Numbered from the stretch's first letter, positions 35,654-45,602 are shown. The stretch is DNA of 64,000 bases from Acinetobacter geminorum (GCF_013009345.1 NZ_JABELE010000016.1:26432-90431); one strand, 5' to 3'. Program-made: numbers and translations. The notes: generated by a model not told the origin, from the letters alone.

Positions 35654-36928
35654 ATGCTAAAAGCACAAAAACTTACATTAGCAGTTCTCATTTCTGCGGC
35701 AATAATTTCCTCGGCTCAGGCAAGCGAGCAAAGTGAGGCAAAAGGATTTGTTGAAGATGCGAACGGTTCTATTCTCTTCCGTACCGGTTATATCAGTCGT
35801 GATAAAAAAGATGGAAGGGCTGACAATAGCTCATTTGCTCAAACGGCAATTGTAAATATCGACTCTGGCTTTACTCCTGGTATTGTTGGTTTCGGTGTTG
35901 GCGTTGTTGGTGACGGCTCATTTAAAATCGGCGAAAATAAAAACGCTGGTAATAACATGATTCCACAACATAACGATGGTTCAGCTTACGATCATTGGGC
36001 GCGTGGTGGTGCTAACGTAAAAGCACGTTTCTCAAATACAACTGTACGTTATGGTACTCAAGTGCTTGATTTGCCTGTGCTTGCAAGCAACACGGCTCGT
36101 TTAGTACCTGAATATTTCACTGGTACTTTGTTAACTAGCCATGAAATTAAAGACTTAGAAGTGGTTGCTGGTAAATTTACTAAAAACCAATATTCTGACC
36201 AAATTGCTACTGACCAAAATGGTTTAGATCGTGCCGTGGTTTGGGGTGCAAAATATAAGTTTGACGATCAAATCAGTGGTTCTTACTACGGTGTTGATGT
36301 AAAAGACAAACTTGATCGTCATTATGTCAATGTGAACTACAAGCAACCGCTTGCTAATGACAGCTCACTTACTTATGACTTCAGTGGTTATCATACTAAA
36401 TTTGATAAAGATGCTAATCTTTCGTACGCGACTGGCCCAGCTGGTGAAGACAAAACCAACAATATTTGGGCAATTTCAGGTACTTATGCGACTGGCCCAC
36501 ATAGTGTGATGCTGGCGTACCAACAAAACAGCGGTAACATTGGTTATAACTATGGTCTAAACCAAGACGGCGGTCAAAGTGTTTACTTGCCAAACTCTTA
36601 TTTGTCTGACTTCATTGGTAATGATGAAAAATCTGCACAAATCCAATATAACCTCGACTTTGGCAAGTTAGGTGTATTACCTGGTCTAAACTGGACTACA
36701 GCTTATGTGTATGGCTGGGATATCAAAACATCTAACGGTGCAGACGACTCAAACGAAAGCGAATTCTTCAACCAAGTAAAATATACAGTTCAAAGTGGTT
36801 TTGCTAAAGGTTCAAGCTTACGCTTACGTAATTCAATTCACCGTGCAGACAGCGCTTATACTACAGACTATATGCCAGATACTAATGAATGGCGTATCTT
36901 CCTTGATATTCCTGTGAAATTATTCTAA
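35654..36928 (+). CDS. occAB1: OprD-family outer membrane porin (OccAB1-like)
   Basis: An 18-strand substrate-specific porin for small, mostly negatively charged nutrients; OccAB1-type channels have also been discussed for carbapenem entry. It has a signal peptide (cleavage about residue 23, AQAS), then OprD signatures including GFVEDANGSILFRTGYISRD, the RYGTQVLDLPVLASNTARLVPEYF loop and a C-terminal aromatic-terminated strand (DIPVKLF). The 424-aa length fits. I recognise it as the protein called OccAB1 or OprD-like in A. baumannii. Confidence 0.87.
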   Translation: MLKAQKLTLAVLISAAIISSAQASEQSEAKGFVEDANGSILFRTGYISRDKKDGRADNSSFAQTAIVNIDSGFTPGIVGFGVGVVGDGSFKIGENKNAGNNMIPQHNDGSAYDHWARGGANVKARFSNTTVRYGTQVLDLPVLASNTARLVPEYFTGTLLTSHEIKDLEVVAGKFTKNQYSDQIATDQNGLDRAVVWGAKYKFDDQISGSYYGVDVKDKLDRHYVNVNYKQPLANDSSLTYDFSGYHTKFDKDANLSYATGPAGEDKTNNIWAISGTYATGPHSVMLAYQQNSGNIGYNYGLNQDGGQSVYLPNSYLSDFIGNDEKSAQIQYNLDFGKLGVLPGLNWTTAYVYGWDIKTSNGADDSNESEFFNQVKYTVQSGFAKGSSLRLRNSIHRADSAYTTDYMPDTNEWRIFLDIPVKLF

Positions 36929-36949
36929 TTCACAAATCTATCAAGCATA

Positions 36950-36985
36950 AAAAAACCTACGTCTGGCAACAGATGTAGGTTTTTT
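36950..36985. terminator. Bidirectional terminator between porin and ppa
   Basis: An 11-bp outer stem (36950-36960 and 36975-36985) plus an inner TCTG/CAGA extension, with T-tracts in both directions. Confidence 0.88.
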
Positions 36986-37034
36986 ATTAAGCTCAGAATA
37001 TCAATTCAGACATTCTGAGCTTATCAATTAAAGC

Positions 37035-37559
37035 TTATTTAGCAGCTTCAATTGCTTTTAATACTTCTGCTTTAGCAACATCAGCACCTTCCCAACCACT
37101 GATTTTTACCCACTTACCTGGTTCTAAATCTTTATAGTGACTGAAGAAATGCTCAACTTGGCTAATCAATAACGGAGGAAGATCTGTATATTCCTTCACG
37201 TCTTTGTAAAGTGGAGATAATTTTTCGTGTGGAACAGCGATTAATTTCGCATCAATACCACCGTCATCTTCCATGTTTAATTTGCCCACTGGACGGCAAC
37301 GAATGACTGAACCAGCAGCAACAGGATGTGGAGTTACAACAAGTACGTCTAATGGGTCGCCATCTTCAGACAAAGTATTTGGAACATAGCCATAGTTCGC
37401 TGGATAGAACATTGCTGTACCCATGAAACGGTCTACAAACAATGCATCAGAATCTTTATCGATTTCATATTTAATTGGTGCTGCATTTGCAGGAATTTCA
37501 ATGATGACATAGATGTCATTTGGCGCATCTTTACCTGCTGGGATATTGCTGTAACTCAT
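37035..37559 (-). CDS. ppa: Inorganic pyrophosphatase
   Basis: A family I soluble pyrophosphatase driving biosynthetic reactions by hydrolysing PPi. The signature EDGDPLDVLV with metal-binding aspartates is present, along with KYEIDKDS and the YKDLEPGKWVKISGW C-terminal part. The 174-residue hexameric bacterial type. Monocistronic. Confidence 0.96.
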   Translation of the reverse strand: MSYSNIPAGKDAPNDIYVIIEIPANAAPIKYEIDKDSDALFVDRFMGTAMFYPANYGYVPNTLSEDGDPLDVLVVTPHPVAAGSVIRCRPVGKLNMEDDGGIDAKLIAVPHEKLSPLYKDVKEYTDLPPLLISQVEHFFSHYKDLEPGKWVKISGWEGADVAKAEVLKAIEAAK

Positions 37560-37686
37560 ATCAATACTCTTTCGTTATGAAGTCAGATGTAAAATCCACT
37601 CGATTATAGCGTGGATATCATCAAAATGATGCCGATTATACAATGGGCACACGCGAAAGTTGATATGAATGATGACAGAATGACAC

Positions 37687-38097
37687 TCAAGTCAGTTTAA
37701 TCGTGACCACAAGTAAGAAGATTGGACACAATATAGATAAGAACCAAACAATCGAGCGCAAAGTTGCCCAATTACTTAAATAGCAAATACCATAAATAAC
37801 TCTTAAAATAATATATGCCCAACCTAATCTCAGAATAAAATATTCCGGAACAACCATATATTCAGCCATTAAAATAGCAGTCAAGAATAAAGGTAGGCTT
37901 TCAAAGCTATTTTGTTGTACGGCATTAGCGCGAGCAGCAAGGCCTGTTGTTTTAGCCAAAAAAGCTCTCGGGTTTTGATTATCGACGGGCTGAAAACCAC
38001 CTGTAAATTTTGCAATTACGGTAAATGCGTATGGCAGCAAACATGCCACTAAAATAATATAGATAATGCCGCTGATGCCCTGCATAGTGCCATCCAT
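37687..38097 (-). CDS. MAPEG-family membrane protein
   Basis: A 136-residue protein with four membrane segments. The MAPEG (eicosanoid/glutathione metabolism) pattern is visible in NPRAFLAKTTGLAARANAVQQNSFESLPLF followed by RLGWAYIILRVIYGICYLSN. Bacterial members are of uncertain function, possibly glutathione-linked detoxification. The ATG at 38097 is used; a second ATG at 38085 is possible, and neither has a clear ribosome site. Confidence 0.82.
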   Translation of the reverse strand: MDGTMQGISGIIYIILVACLLPYAFTVIAKFTGGFQPVDNQNPRAFLAKTTGLAARANAVQQNSFESLPLFLTAILMAEYMVVPEYFILRLGWAYIILRVIYGICYLSNWATLRSIVWFLSILCPIFLLVVTIKLT

Positions 38098-38191
38098 CAC
38101 TGAAAATACTGTTGATCATGCTATCATAACATTGCGTTTTTACCTGAAATTTTATGCAATCACTTGTCATCACTGATTAATAGGGCCATGT

Positions 38192-38581
38192 ATGCAACAA
38201 CCTGATCAAAAAGAATTGTTTGAAGTCTTAGAAAAGCAAAAACAAAATCAACTTCAGGTAGACCGTATATTAAAAATTGTACTTCCTATTGTCGCTTTTT
38301 TATTGAGTGTGATTTGTGCAAATCTAAATTGGCAATCGACACTGGGCACCTTTGTTATTTTAACAATTACTTTTATTGCAGTCGGTATTAAACGACTTCC
38401 TTTATGGCATTGGTTAATTGTGATTACCCTATATTGCCTAGCAGATAATTATTTAAGTTATGGTCAGCTCGATTTAACTCACCTGCGTTTGCAATTGGGC
38501 ACAATGCTTGTTTTTGTTGGAATGATTGGGATAGGTCGTCCTTATATAGACCGCTGGTTTATGAAAAGTCATAAAATATAA
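38192..38581 (+). CDS. Small membrane protein, function unknown
   Basis: A 129-residue protein with a charged N-terminal helix (KELFEVLEKQKQNQLQ) followed by four predicted membrane segments (about 28-45, 48-66, 72-88, 101-118) and a basic C-terminus. No recognised family motif. It is divergent from the MAPEG gene and closed by a strong terminator, so it is probably expressed alone. Confidence 0.75.
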   Translation: MQQPDQKELFEVLEKQKQNQLQVDRILKIVLPIVAFLLSVICANLNWQSTLGTFVILTITFIAVGIKRLPLWHWLIVITLYCLADNYLSYGQLDLTHLRLQLGTMLVFVGMIGIGRPYIDRWFMKSHKI

Positions 38582-38586
38582 AAAAA

Positions 38587-38612
38587 CAAAAAAGCGCCCT
38601 AAGGCGCTTTTT
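38587..38612. terminator. Bidirectional terminator
   Basis: An 11-bp GC-rich stem (38587-38597 and 38602-38612) with a CTAA loop and A/T tracts, between the small membrane protein gene and fadD. Confidence 0.9.
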
Positions 38613-38622
38613 TATTAACTTT

Positions 38623-40302
38623 TTAGGCTGGCTTACGTAAGTCTTTACGTAAAATTTTGCCTACGTTTGATTTAGGTAGTTCGTCCATAAACTCAACATA
38701 ACGAGGACGCTTATAACCTGTTAAGTTCTCTTTAGCAAAGCTCAAAATTTCTTCAGTCGTTAAACTTTGATCTTTTTTCACAATAAAGAGTTTAGGCACT
38801 TCACCTGATTTTTCATCTGGAACACCAATTGCAGCAACTTCCAATACTTTTGGATGTTTAGCAATAATTTCTTCGATTTCACTTGGGTACACGTTAAAAC
38901 CAGAAACCAAAATCATATCTTTTTTACGATCTACAATTTTGACATATCCACGGCTATCCATAACGCCAATATCGCCTGTACGGAAGAAACCATCTGCTGT
39001 CATGACCTTAGCTGTCTCGTCAGGGCGGTTCCAATAACCTTTCATTACTTGAGGACCGCGAATCGAGATTTCACCTTGCTCACCTAAAGCAACTTCATTA
39101 CCGTCATCATCTAAAATAGCAACTTCTGTCAAAGGCAATGGAATACCAATGGTGCCGCTAAATTCAGTAGAAGCTGGAGGATTTGCAGTTGCGACTGGAG
39201 AAGTTTCAGACAAACCATAACCTTCAATAATGGTTGTACCAGTAATTTTCTTCCAAGCCTCTGCTGTAGAAGGTAAAACTGCCATACCACCGCCCATCGC
39301 CATTTTTAAATTGCTATGGTCCAATTGTTTAAACTCTTCATTATTCACTAAAGCATTAAATAATGTATTTACTGCAGGAAAGAATGATGGCTGATATTTA
39401 CGTAATTCGTTAATCACGGCAGGTAAATCACGTGGGTTAGGAATCAAGATATTTGCCTGACCTTTATACATACCGTACATCGCGCAAACCATGAACGCAA
39501 AAATATGATAAAGCGGTAATGCGCAAACAATGCGGTCACCTTTGGCACCATCATTAGCACCAAATTTACTCTGGAAAATACCGTCACATTGTAAAAGGTT
39601 TGCGACCAAATTGCGGTGTGTCAGTTCTGCACCTTTTGAAACCCCTGTAGTACCGCCAGTATATTGAAGTACGGCAGTATCGCTTAAAGTTAAATTCGGG
39701 CGCTTATAATTACTTGGGCTTTCTTTATTTAATGCTGCATTAAATTTAACGTACCCAGGAATATTCCAAGCAGGAATTTGCTTACGTACTTTACGTAATA
39801 CAAAATTTACCAACGTACCTTTAAGCGTACCCAGCATATCCCCTACTGTAGCAACCACAACGTGCTTGACAGGGGTTTTACCTAAAATGCTCTGGTAAAC
39901 ACTAGCAAAGTTTTCGATAATCACGAGCACTTCTGCACCCGAGTCATTTAATTGATGCTCAAGTTCTCGTGCCGTATAAAGTGGGTTTACATTCACTAGA
40001 ACTAAGCCCGCACGCAAAACAGCTAATGCCACCACAGGATATTGCAATACGTTTGGCATCATTACTGCAACACGAGTCCCTTTTGCTAACCCCAAATTTT
40101 GCAAATAGGTCGCGAACTTACGACTTGCAAGTTCTAACTCGTTAAATGACATTGCCTTATCCATGAAGATAAAAGCATCACGAGAACCAAACTTTTGGAA
40201 ATTATTCTCAAAAATATCAACTAGTGAGGTATTTTCCGCAGGCAATGCTACTGTTTCTGGAATCCCTGTCTTTTGGTATTCTGCAAACCAAATTTTTTCC
40301 AT
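38623..40302 (-). CDS. fadD: Long-chain-fatty-acid--CoA ligase
   Basis: Activates fatty acids to acyl-CoA with ATP at the inner membrane for beta-oxidation or lipid synthesis. The AMP-binding motif YTGGTTGVSKGAE, the EGYGLSETSP motif and the C-terminal lid with GDIGVMDSRGYVKIVDRKKDMI are intact; the catalytic lysine is near the end (SNVGKILRK). It has 559 residues, typical of FadD. Monocistronic, with two small palindromes in its upstream gap. Confidence 0.92.
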   Translation of the reverse strand: MEKIWFAEYQKTGIPETVALPAENTSLVDIFENNFQKFGSRDAFIFMDKAMSFNELELASRKFATYLQNLGLAKGTRVAVMMPNVLQYPVVALAVLRAGLVLVNVNPLYTARELEHQLNDSGAEVLVIIENFASVYQSILGKTPVKHVVVATVGDMLGTLKGTLVNFVLRKVRKQIPAWNIPGYVKFNAALNKESPSNYKRPNLTLSDTAVLQYTGGTTGVSKGAELTHRNLVANLLQCDGIFQSKFGANDGAKGDRIVCALPLYHIFAFMVCAMYGMYKGQANILIPNPRDLPAVINELRKYQPSFFPAVNTLFNALVNNEEFKQLDHSNLKMAMGGGMAVLPSTAEAWKKITGTTIIEGYGLSETSPVATANPPASTEFSGTIGIPLPLTEVAILDDDGNEVALGEQGEISIRGPQVMKGYWNRPDETAKVMTADGFFRTGDIGVMDSRGYVKIVDRKKDMILVSGFNVYPSEIEEIIAKHPKVLEVAAIGVPDEKSGEVPKLFIVKKDQSLTTEEILSFAKENLTGYKRPRYVEFMDELPKSNVGKILRKDLRKPA

Positions 40303-40334
40303 AATGCCATTATCTCCGATTCGTAATCCTTAGT

Positions 40335-40347
40335 AATAACTGTTATT
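40335..40347. promoter_or_regulatory. Small palindrome just upstream of fadD
   Basis: AATAAC-T-GTTATT is a perfect palindrome about 35 bp before the fadD start. It may be part of an operator. The regulator is not identifiable from sequence. Confidence 0.3.
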
Positions 40348-40451
40348 CAATGCCCCAGCTATTCTTTAGCTTCTTGGTGCCAGAACATATTTAAAACTTA
40401 TTGGCACATTCATGACACTTTCGAACAAGATTATGAGACAGAAGTTTTGAC

Positions 40452-40500
40452 AATTTGACCCTGTCAAATTTTTTATATGGAGTACAAATTACGTACTCCA
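40452..40500. terminator. Two adjacent stems between parC and fadD
   Basis: AATTTGAC/GTCAAATT (40452-40459 and 40463-40470) is followed by a T-run on plus. TGGAGTAC/GTACTCCA (40478-40485 and 40493-40500) is a second perfect stem. They lie downstream of parC and upstream of fadD, so they could be a terminator pair or regulatory sites; the T-run is on the non-coding direction for both genes. Confidence 0.4.
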
Positions 40501-40599
40501 AATTGCTGTCCTTTTAATCGTTATTCAATACCAACAAGTTCAGTTCATTGCTTGAACATGTTGCCATATATAGCGTATTTATGTTGCCCGACGCTAGCT

Positions 40600-42819
40600 T
40601 TATCTCTGAATCAACAGTTTATTTGCTTTTTGATATCCACGTGGTAAGAGGTGTCCTTTTGAAGCACGTTTACCCATGTATTTTTGTAGATCATCACCTT
40701 TTAGTTTTAGATGTTGTTGACCTGCAACCACCTGAATTATTTCATCTAAGTTCAGGGTTGTCATGGATAAAATCTGCTCTTTTGCTTCAAGTTGTATCAA
40801 CTTATTACCTTTACCCTTATTTAAATTTGGTAGTTCTGCCAAATCAATAATTAAGAGTCGACCTGCTGAGCTGAGCACAGCTAAATGTGTCATGTTTTGG
40901 GCAGATACTAACGGCAAAGCTTTTGATTTTTCAGGAACCGACAAGAATGTCTTTCCTGCTTTGGCATTAGTATCTAGCTGTTTGGTTTGAGTTTTGAATC
41001 CATAACCTGATGAGCTAGCAGCAATAAGTTCTGACTCTTCATCATCTAAATAGACCTGAATAAACGCGACTCCACTTGCAGGAGCAAGTTTCGAACTTAA
41101 TGGCTCGCCTAAACCTCTTGCTGATGGCAGACTGCTAATAGGCAAGGCGTAACTACGCCCTGTCTCATCAAGGAAATAAATTCGTTGATTGGTTTTACCC
41201 ACCGCATGACTTAAATATTGGTCGCCAGCACGATAGTTTAAATTCTCTGCATCAACATCTGCACCTTTTGCGGCACGAATCCATCCAGCTTCAGATAAAA
41301 CCACCGTTACTGCTTCAGCTGGCATTAAATCTTGTTCTTTAATCTGAACAGCTTCAGCACGCGCTACGATTGGAGAACGGCGCTCGTCACCAAACTTTTT
41401 CGCATCTTCCTTTAATTCACCAATGATCAGATTTTTTAAAGATTCTGGATTTTCGAGTTGTTCACGAATAATCGCTGCTTTTGCTGAGAGTTCATCCTGC
41501 TCTTGACGGATTTCCATCTCTTCAAGTTTTGCTAAATGACGTAACTTGAGTTCTAAAATTGCTTCTGCTTGTATCTCATCAATTTTGAAATGATCCATCA
41601 ATACAGGTTTAGGCTGATCCTCTTCACGAATAATACGAATAACCGTATCAATATCGAGATAAGCAATTAAAAGACCTGCCAAAATATGCAAGCGTTTTTC
41701 AATTCGGTTTAAATGATATTCTAAACGGCGAGTTACCGTTTTTTTACGTATCTCAATCCACTCAAGTAAGATACGACGAATCGACTTAACCTGAGGACGA
41801 CCATCCTCACCAATCATGTTTAAATTAACACGATAACTCGATTCTAAATCCGTAGTTGCAAATAGGTGGCTCATCACTGCTTCAGCATCAATACGATTAG
41901 AACGAAGTACAATCACTAATCGCGTTGGGTTGGCATGATCTGACTCATCACGCACATCCACTACTAGAGGCAGCTTTTTAGCCTGCATTTGATCGGCAAT
42001 TTGAGTAATTACCTTCGAGCCCGATACTTGATACGGTAATTCCGTAATCACGATTTCATTTTTTTCAATAGTGTAAACCGCTCGCATGCGGTAACTACCA
42101 CGACCCGTAGTCTGGATTTTGAGTAATTCTTCAGGCGGAGTAATAATTTCAGCTTTGGTTGGTAAATCCGGTGCTGGAATATATTCAGCCAATTTCTCAT
42201 CTGATGTTTGCGGATTACGAATTAAGGCAATTGTTCCTTTAATCACTTCACGTAAATTATGTGGCGGAATATCAGTCGCCATACCAACCGCAATACCGGT
42301 TGTACCATTTAGTAGAATGTTGGGAACTCGTGCCGGCAAGGTAATTGGTTCTTTTAAAGAACCATCAAAGTTATCTTGCCATTCACTCGTGCCTTGTCCT
42401 AACTCACTTAGTAATAACTCACTGTAGGCAGAAAGTTTTGCCTCGGTATAACGCATCGCAGCAAACGATTTAGGGTCATCTGGTGAACCCCAGTTCCCTT
42501 GACCTTCAATTAGAGGATAGCGATAACTAAATGGCTGAGCCATCAATACCATGGCTTCATAACATGCCGAATCACCATGCGGATGGTATTTACCAAGTAC
42601 GTCACCCACAGTACGAGCCGATTTTTTTGGCTTACCACTGCTTTTTAAGCCTAACTCGCTCATGGCGTAGACAATACGGCGCTGTACAGGCTTTAAGCCA
42701 TCACTGATATGTGGCAATGCACGATCCATGATGACGTACATGGCATAGTTCAGGTAAGCCTGTTCAGTAAATTCGGCTACAGAGCGGTTTTCTGTCGCTT
42801 GATGCGCAAGGCTGGTCAT
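40600..42819 (-). CDS. parC: DNA topoisomerase IV subunit A
   Basis: The catalytic subunit of the decatenating type II topoisomerase. Breakage-reunion domain: the catalytic Tyr lies in AAMRYTEAKLS; the C-terminal DNA-wrapping domain runs from about residue 500. Starting at the ATG at 42819 gives the 739-residue A. baumannii form. The quinolone-resistance region reads HPHGDSACYEAM with Ser84 (codon TCG, 42568-42570) and Glu88, both wild type. An upstream in-frame start at 42837 is unlikely. Confidence 0.96.
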   Translation of the reverse strand: MTSLAHQATENRSVAEFTEQAYLNYAMYVIMDRALPHISDGLKPVQRRIVYAMSELGLKSSGKPKKSARTVGDVLGKYHPHGDSACYEAMVLMAQPFSYRYPLIEGQGNWGSPDDPKSFAAMRYTEAKLSAYSELLLSELGQGTSEWQDNFDGSLKEPITLPARVPNILLNGTTGIAVGMATDIPPHNLREVIKGTIALIRNPQTSDEKLAEYIPAPDLPTKAEIITPPEELLKIQTTGRGSYRMRAVYTIEKNEIVITELPYQVSGSKVITQIADQMQAKKLPLVVDVRDESDHANPTRLVIVLRSNRIDAEAVMSHLFATTDLESSYRVNLNMIGEDGRPQVKSIRRILLEWIEIRKKTVTRRLEYHLNRIEKRLHILAGLLIAYLDIDTVIRIIREEDQPKPVLMDHFKIDEIQAEAILELKLRHLAKLEEMEIRQEQDELSAKAAIIREQLENPESLKNLIIGELKEDAKKFGDERRSPIVARAEAVQIKEQDLMPAEAVTVVLSEAGWIRAAKGADVDAENLNYRAGDQYLSHAVGKTNQRIYFLDETGRSYALPISSLPSARGLGEPLSSKLAPASGVAFIQVYLDDEESELIAASSSGYGFKTQTKQLDTNAKAGKTFLSVPEKSKALPLVSAQNMTHLAVLSSAGRLLIIDLAELPNLNKGKGNKLIQLEAKEQILSMTTLNLDEIIQVVAGQQHLKLKGDDLQKYMGKRASKGHLLPRGYQKANKLLIQR

Positions 42820-42970
42820 AGTCAGCTTATCTTCCAAATCAGTCGTTATTTTAAGTGAGTCTTATGCTAAGTGGGCTATGTTACAGACACAAGAGGGACT
42901 CTGTCACCTGAGCGTCAAATTATGTCTCATCTCTCTATATTTTTAGTTACTTGCTATAAAGTTAGGCAAA

Positions 42971-44290
42971 CTAAAGGCCTATCGACTCTAGTCTTTTACC
43001 TTGGGTTTCTTCACCTAATATTAAAATTACAGCTGCAACCAAAAGTAAAACAATAGTAAACATCATAAAAACATGGCTAAACCCATTCTTGGAAACCATC
43101 ATATGAGTGACGACTATCGGTGCTAAAATTCCACCTAAACGCCCCATTGCCGATGCCCATCCCGACCCAAAAGCCCGAATGTTGGCAGGATATTGCTCTG
43201 GTGTATAGGTATATAACACGCCCCATGCACCCAAATTAAAGAATGACATGAGACAGCCCCAAAACATAATGCTATTTACACTATCGGCTTGTCCAAAGAA
43301 ATATGCAGACAAGGCACAAAAACCGATAAACGCAGCGAGCGTAATTTTTCTACCTAAACGCTCTACAAACCATGCTGCTGCTAAGTAACCCGGTAGCTGA
43401 GCCAAAATCATAAGCAATACATATTCAAATGATTTGACAATATCATAGCCCTGTTTCACTAATAAACTTGGTAGCCATGTAAAGATGCCATAGTAGGAAT
43501 ACACAATTCCAAACCAGATCAGCCAAAGCATTAAGCTTCTACGAGCAAATTGACCACTCCAAAGTTGTTTAAAAGAGACTTTTTGTCGCATGGCTACAGG
43601 CACGACTTCAATGTGGTGAACAATTTGAACGCCTGCTTGAGCTTCTAATTTTTGAACTAAGACGTGTGCTTCTTCAACACGTCCACGGTTAATCAGGTAA
43701 GGTATCGATTCAGGGAGTTTTTTCCAAATTACTAAAATATAAATCAGTGGGAGGCCACCCATAAGAAAGGCAATATGCCAACCAAATTTAGGAATAATAA
43801 AATAAGAAATGAGTGCAGCAACTAACCAACCCAAACCCCAAAAACTTTCGAGCAGTACGATAAAACGACCACGTACATGCGCAGGGATATATTCACTCAC
43901 CAATGTCACTGCAACGGGTAACTGTCCACCAAGTCCAAGACCAACAATAAAACGAAAAATTAATAACCACGTTAAGTCTGGAGCAAAAGCACATAAGGCA
44001 GTCGCAATGCTATAGATCGCCATGGTAACAGCAAATATTGTCTTACGGCCAAAGCGATCTGCTAAAGCCCCTGAGCAAACAGCTCCAATAGCCATTCCTA
44101 CAAAACCAATACTCACAATCCAACCGCTTTCGGCTGGTGTTAATGCCCAGTCTTTAACAAGCGTTGTCATGATAAAAGCAATGATACCAGTGTCCATCGC
44201 ATCAAACATCCAACCTAAACCAACCACCCACAGTAGTGTGTAGTGAAATTTGCCAATTGGAAGATTTTGTATACGTGAAACCAGATCCAT
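42971..44290 (-). CDS. MFS transporter, NiaP-like
   Basis: A 439-residue protein with 12 membrane segments. It carries the MFS signature GALADRFGRK between segments 2 and 3 and related motifs near LPESIPYLINRGRVEEA. The FDAMDTGIIAFIM start and overall layout resemble the SV2-like subgroup that includes the nicotinate transporter NiaP of Acinetobacter; other aromatic or organic acid substrates are possible. I chose the ATG at 44290, since the extra 13 upstream residues lack support. It lies 82 bp after the TRIC-type gene on the same strand. Confidence 0.78.
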   Translation of the reverse strand: MDLVSRIQNLPIGKFHYTLLWVVGLGWMFDAMDTGIIAFIMTTLVKDWALTPAESGWIVSIGFVGMAIGAVCSGALADRFGRKTIFAVTMAIYSIATALCAFAPDLTWLLIFRFIVGLGLGGQLPVAVTLVSEYIPAHVRGRFIVLLESFWGLGWLVAALISYFIIPKFGWHIAFLMGGLPLIYILVIWKKLPESIPYLINRGRVEEAHVLVQKLEAQAGVQIVHHIEVVPVAMRQKVSFKQLWSGQFARRSLMLWLIWFGIVYSYYGIFTWLPSLLVKQGYDIVKSFEYVLLMILAQLPGYLAAAWFVERLGRKITLAAFIGFCALSAYFFGQADSVNSIMFWGCLMSFFNLGAWGVLYTYTPEQYPANIRAFGSGWASAMGRLGGILAPIVVTHMMVSKNGFSHVFMMFTIVLLLVAAVILILGEETQGKRLESIGL

Positions 44291-44372
44291 AGGAAAAACT
44301 CTACTGGAAAAAATAAGTGAGCAAGACAATATATTTAATTGTTATATCATGCCCACATCGAATTCTGCATGA

Positions 44373-45017
44373 TTAATGTTCGTCGGTAGAAGAAGCAGAT
44401 TCCGCATCATCATCTTTATAAATAAATTTAGGCATTTCTAAGCCAAAATAGATTGCAATCAGACGTAAGGTAAAGCCAAAAACCAAGGTTGAAATGACAG
44501 TTAGCTCTAAACTTAATCCTAAATCCTGACAGACCCAGTAACAGATGACTGCCACAAAAGAGATACTCGCATAGAGTTCACGACGGAAAACGAATGGGAC
44601 ATCGTTACATAAAATATCACGTAAAATACCGCCAGATACTCCAGTCAACACCCCAGCTACTGCTGATACGACAAAACCATGTCCCATTTGTAGGGCGATC
44701 TGGCAACCAATAATTGTAAAACCAATCAAGCCTAAAGCATCAAGTACTAAAAAGATGTTATGTAAATGACGCATCCATTTGGCAATAATAATCGTGACAA
44801 ATGCAGCACAGCAGGTCAGAACCAAATATTCCGGATGTTTTACCCAAGTTAAAGGATAGTGACCAAGCAATACATCGCGCACAGAACCACCACCCAAAGC
44901 AGTTACACAGGCAATCAGTACGACACCGAACCAGTCCATACTCCGTCGACCAGCAGATAATGCACCTGTCATGGCTTCCGCAGTAATCGCAATAATATAA
45001 ATAACGGTGAGTAACAT
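44373..45017 (-). CDS. TRIC-type cation channel family protein (UPF0126)
   Basis: A 214-residue, seven-segment membrane protein with two repeated units. Each carries the family motif: GGGSVRDVLLG (first half) and GVSGGILRDILCNDVP (second half). Prokaryotic relatives form trimeric cation channels; some were annotated as glycine transporters. The C-terminus is acidic. It is upstream of the MFS gene on the same strand. Confidence 0.83.
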   Translation of the reverse strand: MLLTVIYIIAITAEAMTGALSAGRRSMDWFGVVLIACVTALGGGSVRDVLLGHYPLTWVKHPEYLVLTCCAAFVTIIIAKWMRHLHNIFLVLDALGLIGFTIIGCQIALQMGHGFVVSAVAGVLTGVSGGILRDILCNDVPFVFRRELYASISFVAVICYWVCQDLGLSLELTVISTLVFGFTLRLIAIYFGLEMPKFIYKDDDAESASSTDEH

Positions 45018-45062
45018 CGCCCTTTCCCTCAGGCCAAACAGTGGGCGTATTTTAAGATAAAC

Positions 45063-45530
45063 TTACAGAAATTGTGCACAGCATTGCTTAAATTTTTTTC
45101 CTGAACCACATATACAAGGTTGTTTCATCGTGACCTTCATATCAACCGTTGGGTCGAGGAAAAACCATTTTTGCTGGTGATAAACAAAATGTGAAACCTC
45201 ATGATGAATTTGGTTTTTTTGTCCATCATGATAATGAGCCTTGAACTCAACCTGTGCATGCGTTTTATCTAATTTTTCGTTGGCGTTAACCCCCTCTAAA
45301 CCCAACCACTGATTTTGTTTGCTCCACTCTGAGATAGCATCTTTATCAAGTGTTGTTTGCTGACCTAAAGCAGTCGTTTGCACAATATAATCAATTTGCT
45401 GTAATGCGAAAGCGCTATAACGTGAACGCATAAGCTGCTCTGCCGTTAGTGCTTTGGCTGTGCCTAAATGTAAAGGCTCACAACACTGTGTATAGCTGCC
45501 TTTTCCACATGGACAAGTTTGTTCGGTCAT
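45063..45530 (-). CDS. YchJ-family SEC-C metal-binding protein
   Basis: A 155-residue protein with two SEC-C zinc-binding motifs, CPCGKGSYTQCC at the N-terminus and CICGSGKKFKQCC at the C-terminus, flanking a YchJ/NTF2-like domain (RSRYSAFALQQIDYIV). Function is unknown; SEC-C motifs often mediate protein or ribosome contacts. Monocistronic on the minus strand. Confidence 0.88.
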   Translation of the reverse strand: MTEQTCPCGKGSYTQCCEPLHLGTAKALTAEQLMRSRYSAFALQQIDYIVQTTALGQQTTLDKDAISEWSKQNQWLGLEGVNANEKLDKTHAQVEFKAHYHDGQKNQIHHEVSHFVYHQQKWFFLDPTVDMKVTMKQPCICGSGKKFKQCCAQFL

Positions 45531-45549
45531 TTGGTGTGTCTCAAATAAA

Positions 45550-45575
45550 AAAATAGCTCAGAGTTGAGCTATTTT
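45550..45575 (-). terminator. Terminator of the TerC-CBS gene
   Basis: An 11-bp stem (45550-45560 and 45565-45575) with a 4-nt loop, followed on the minus strand by a seven-T run. Located between terC-CBS and the YchJ gene. Confidence 0.85.
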
Positions 45576-45602
45576 ATGATGTTTCTAGACTTAAAAGATC
45601 AT

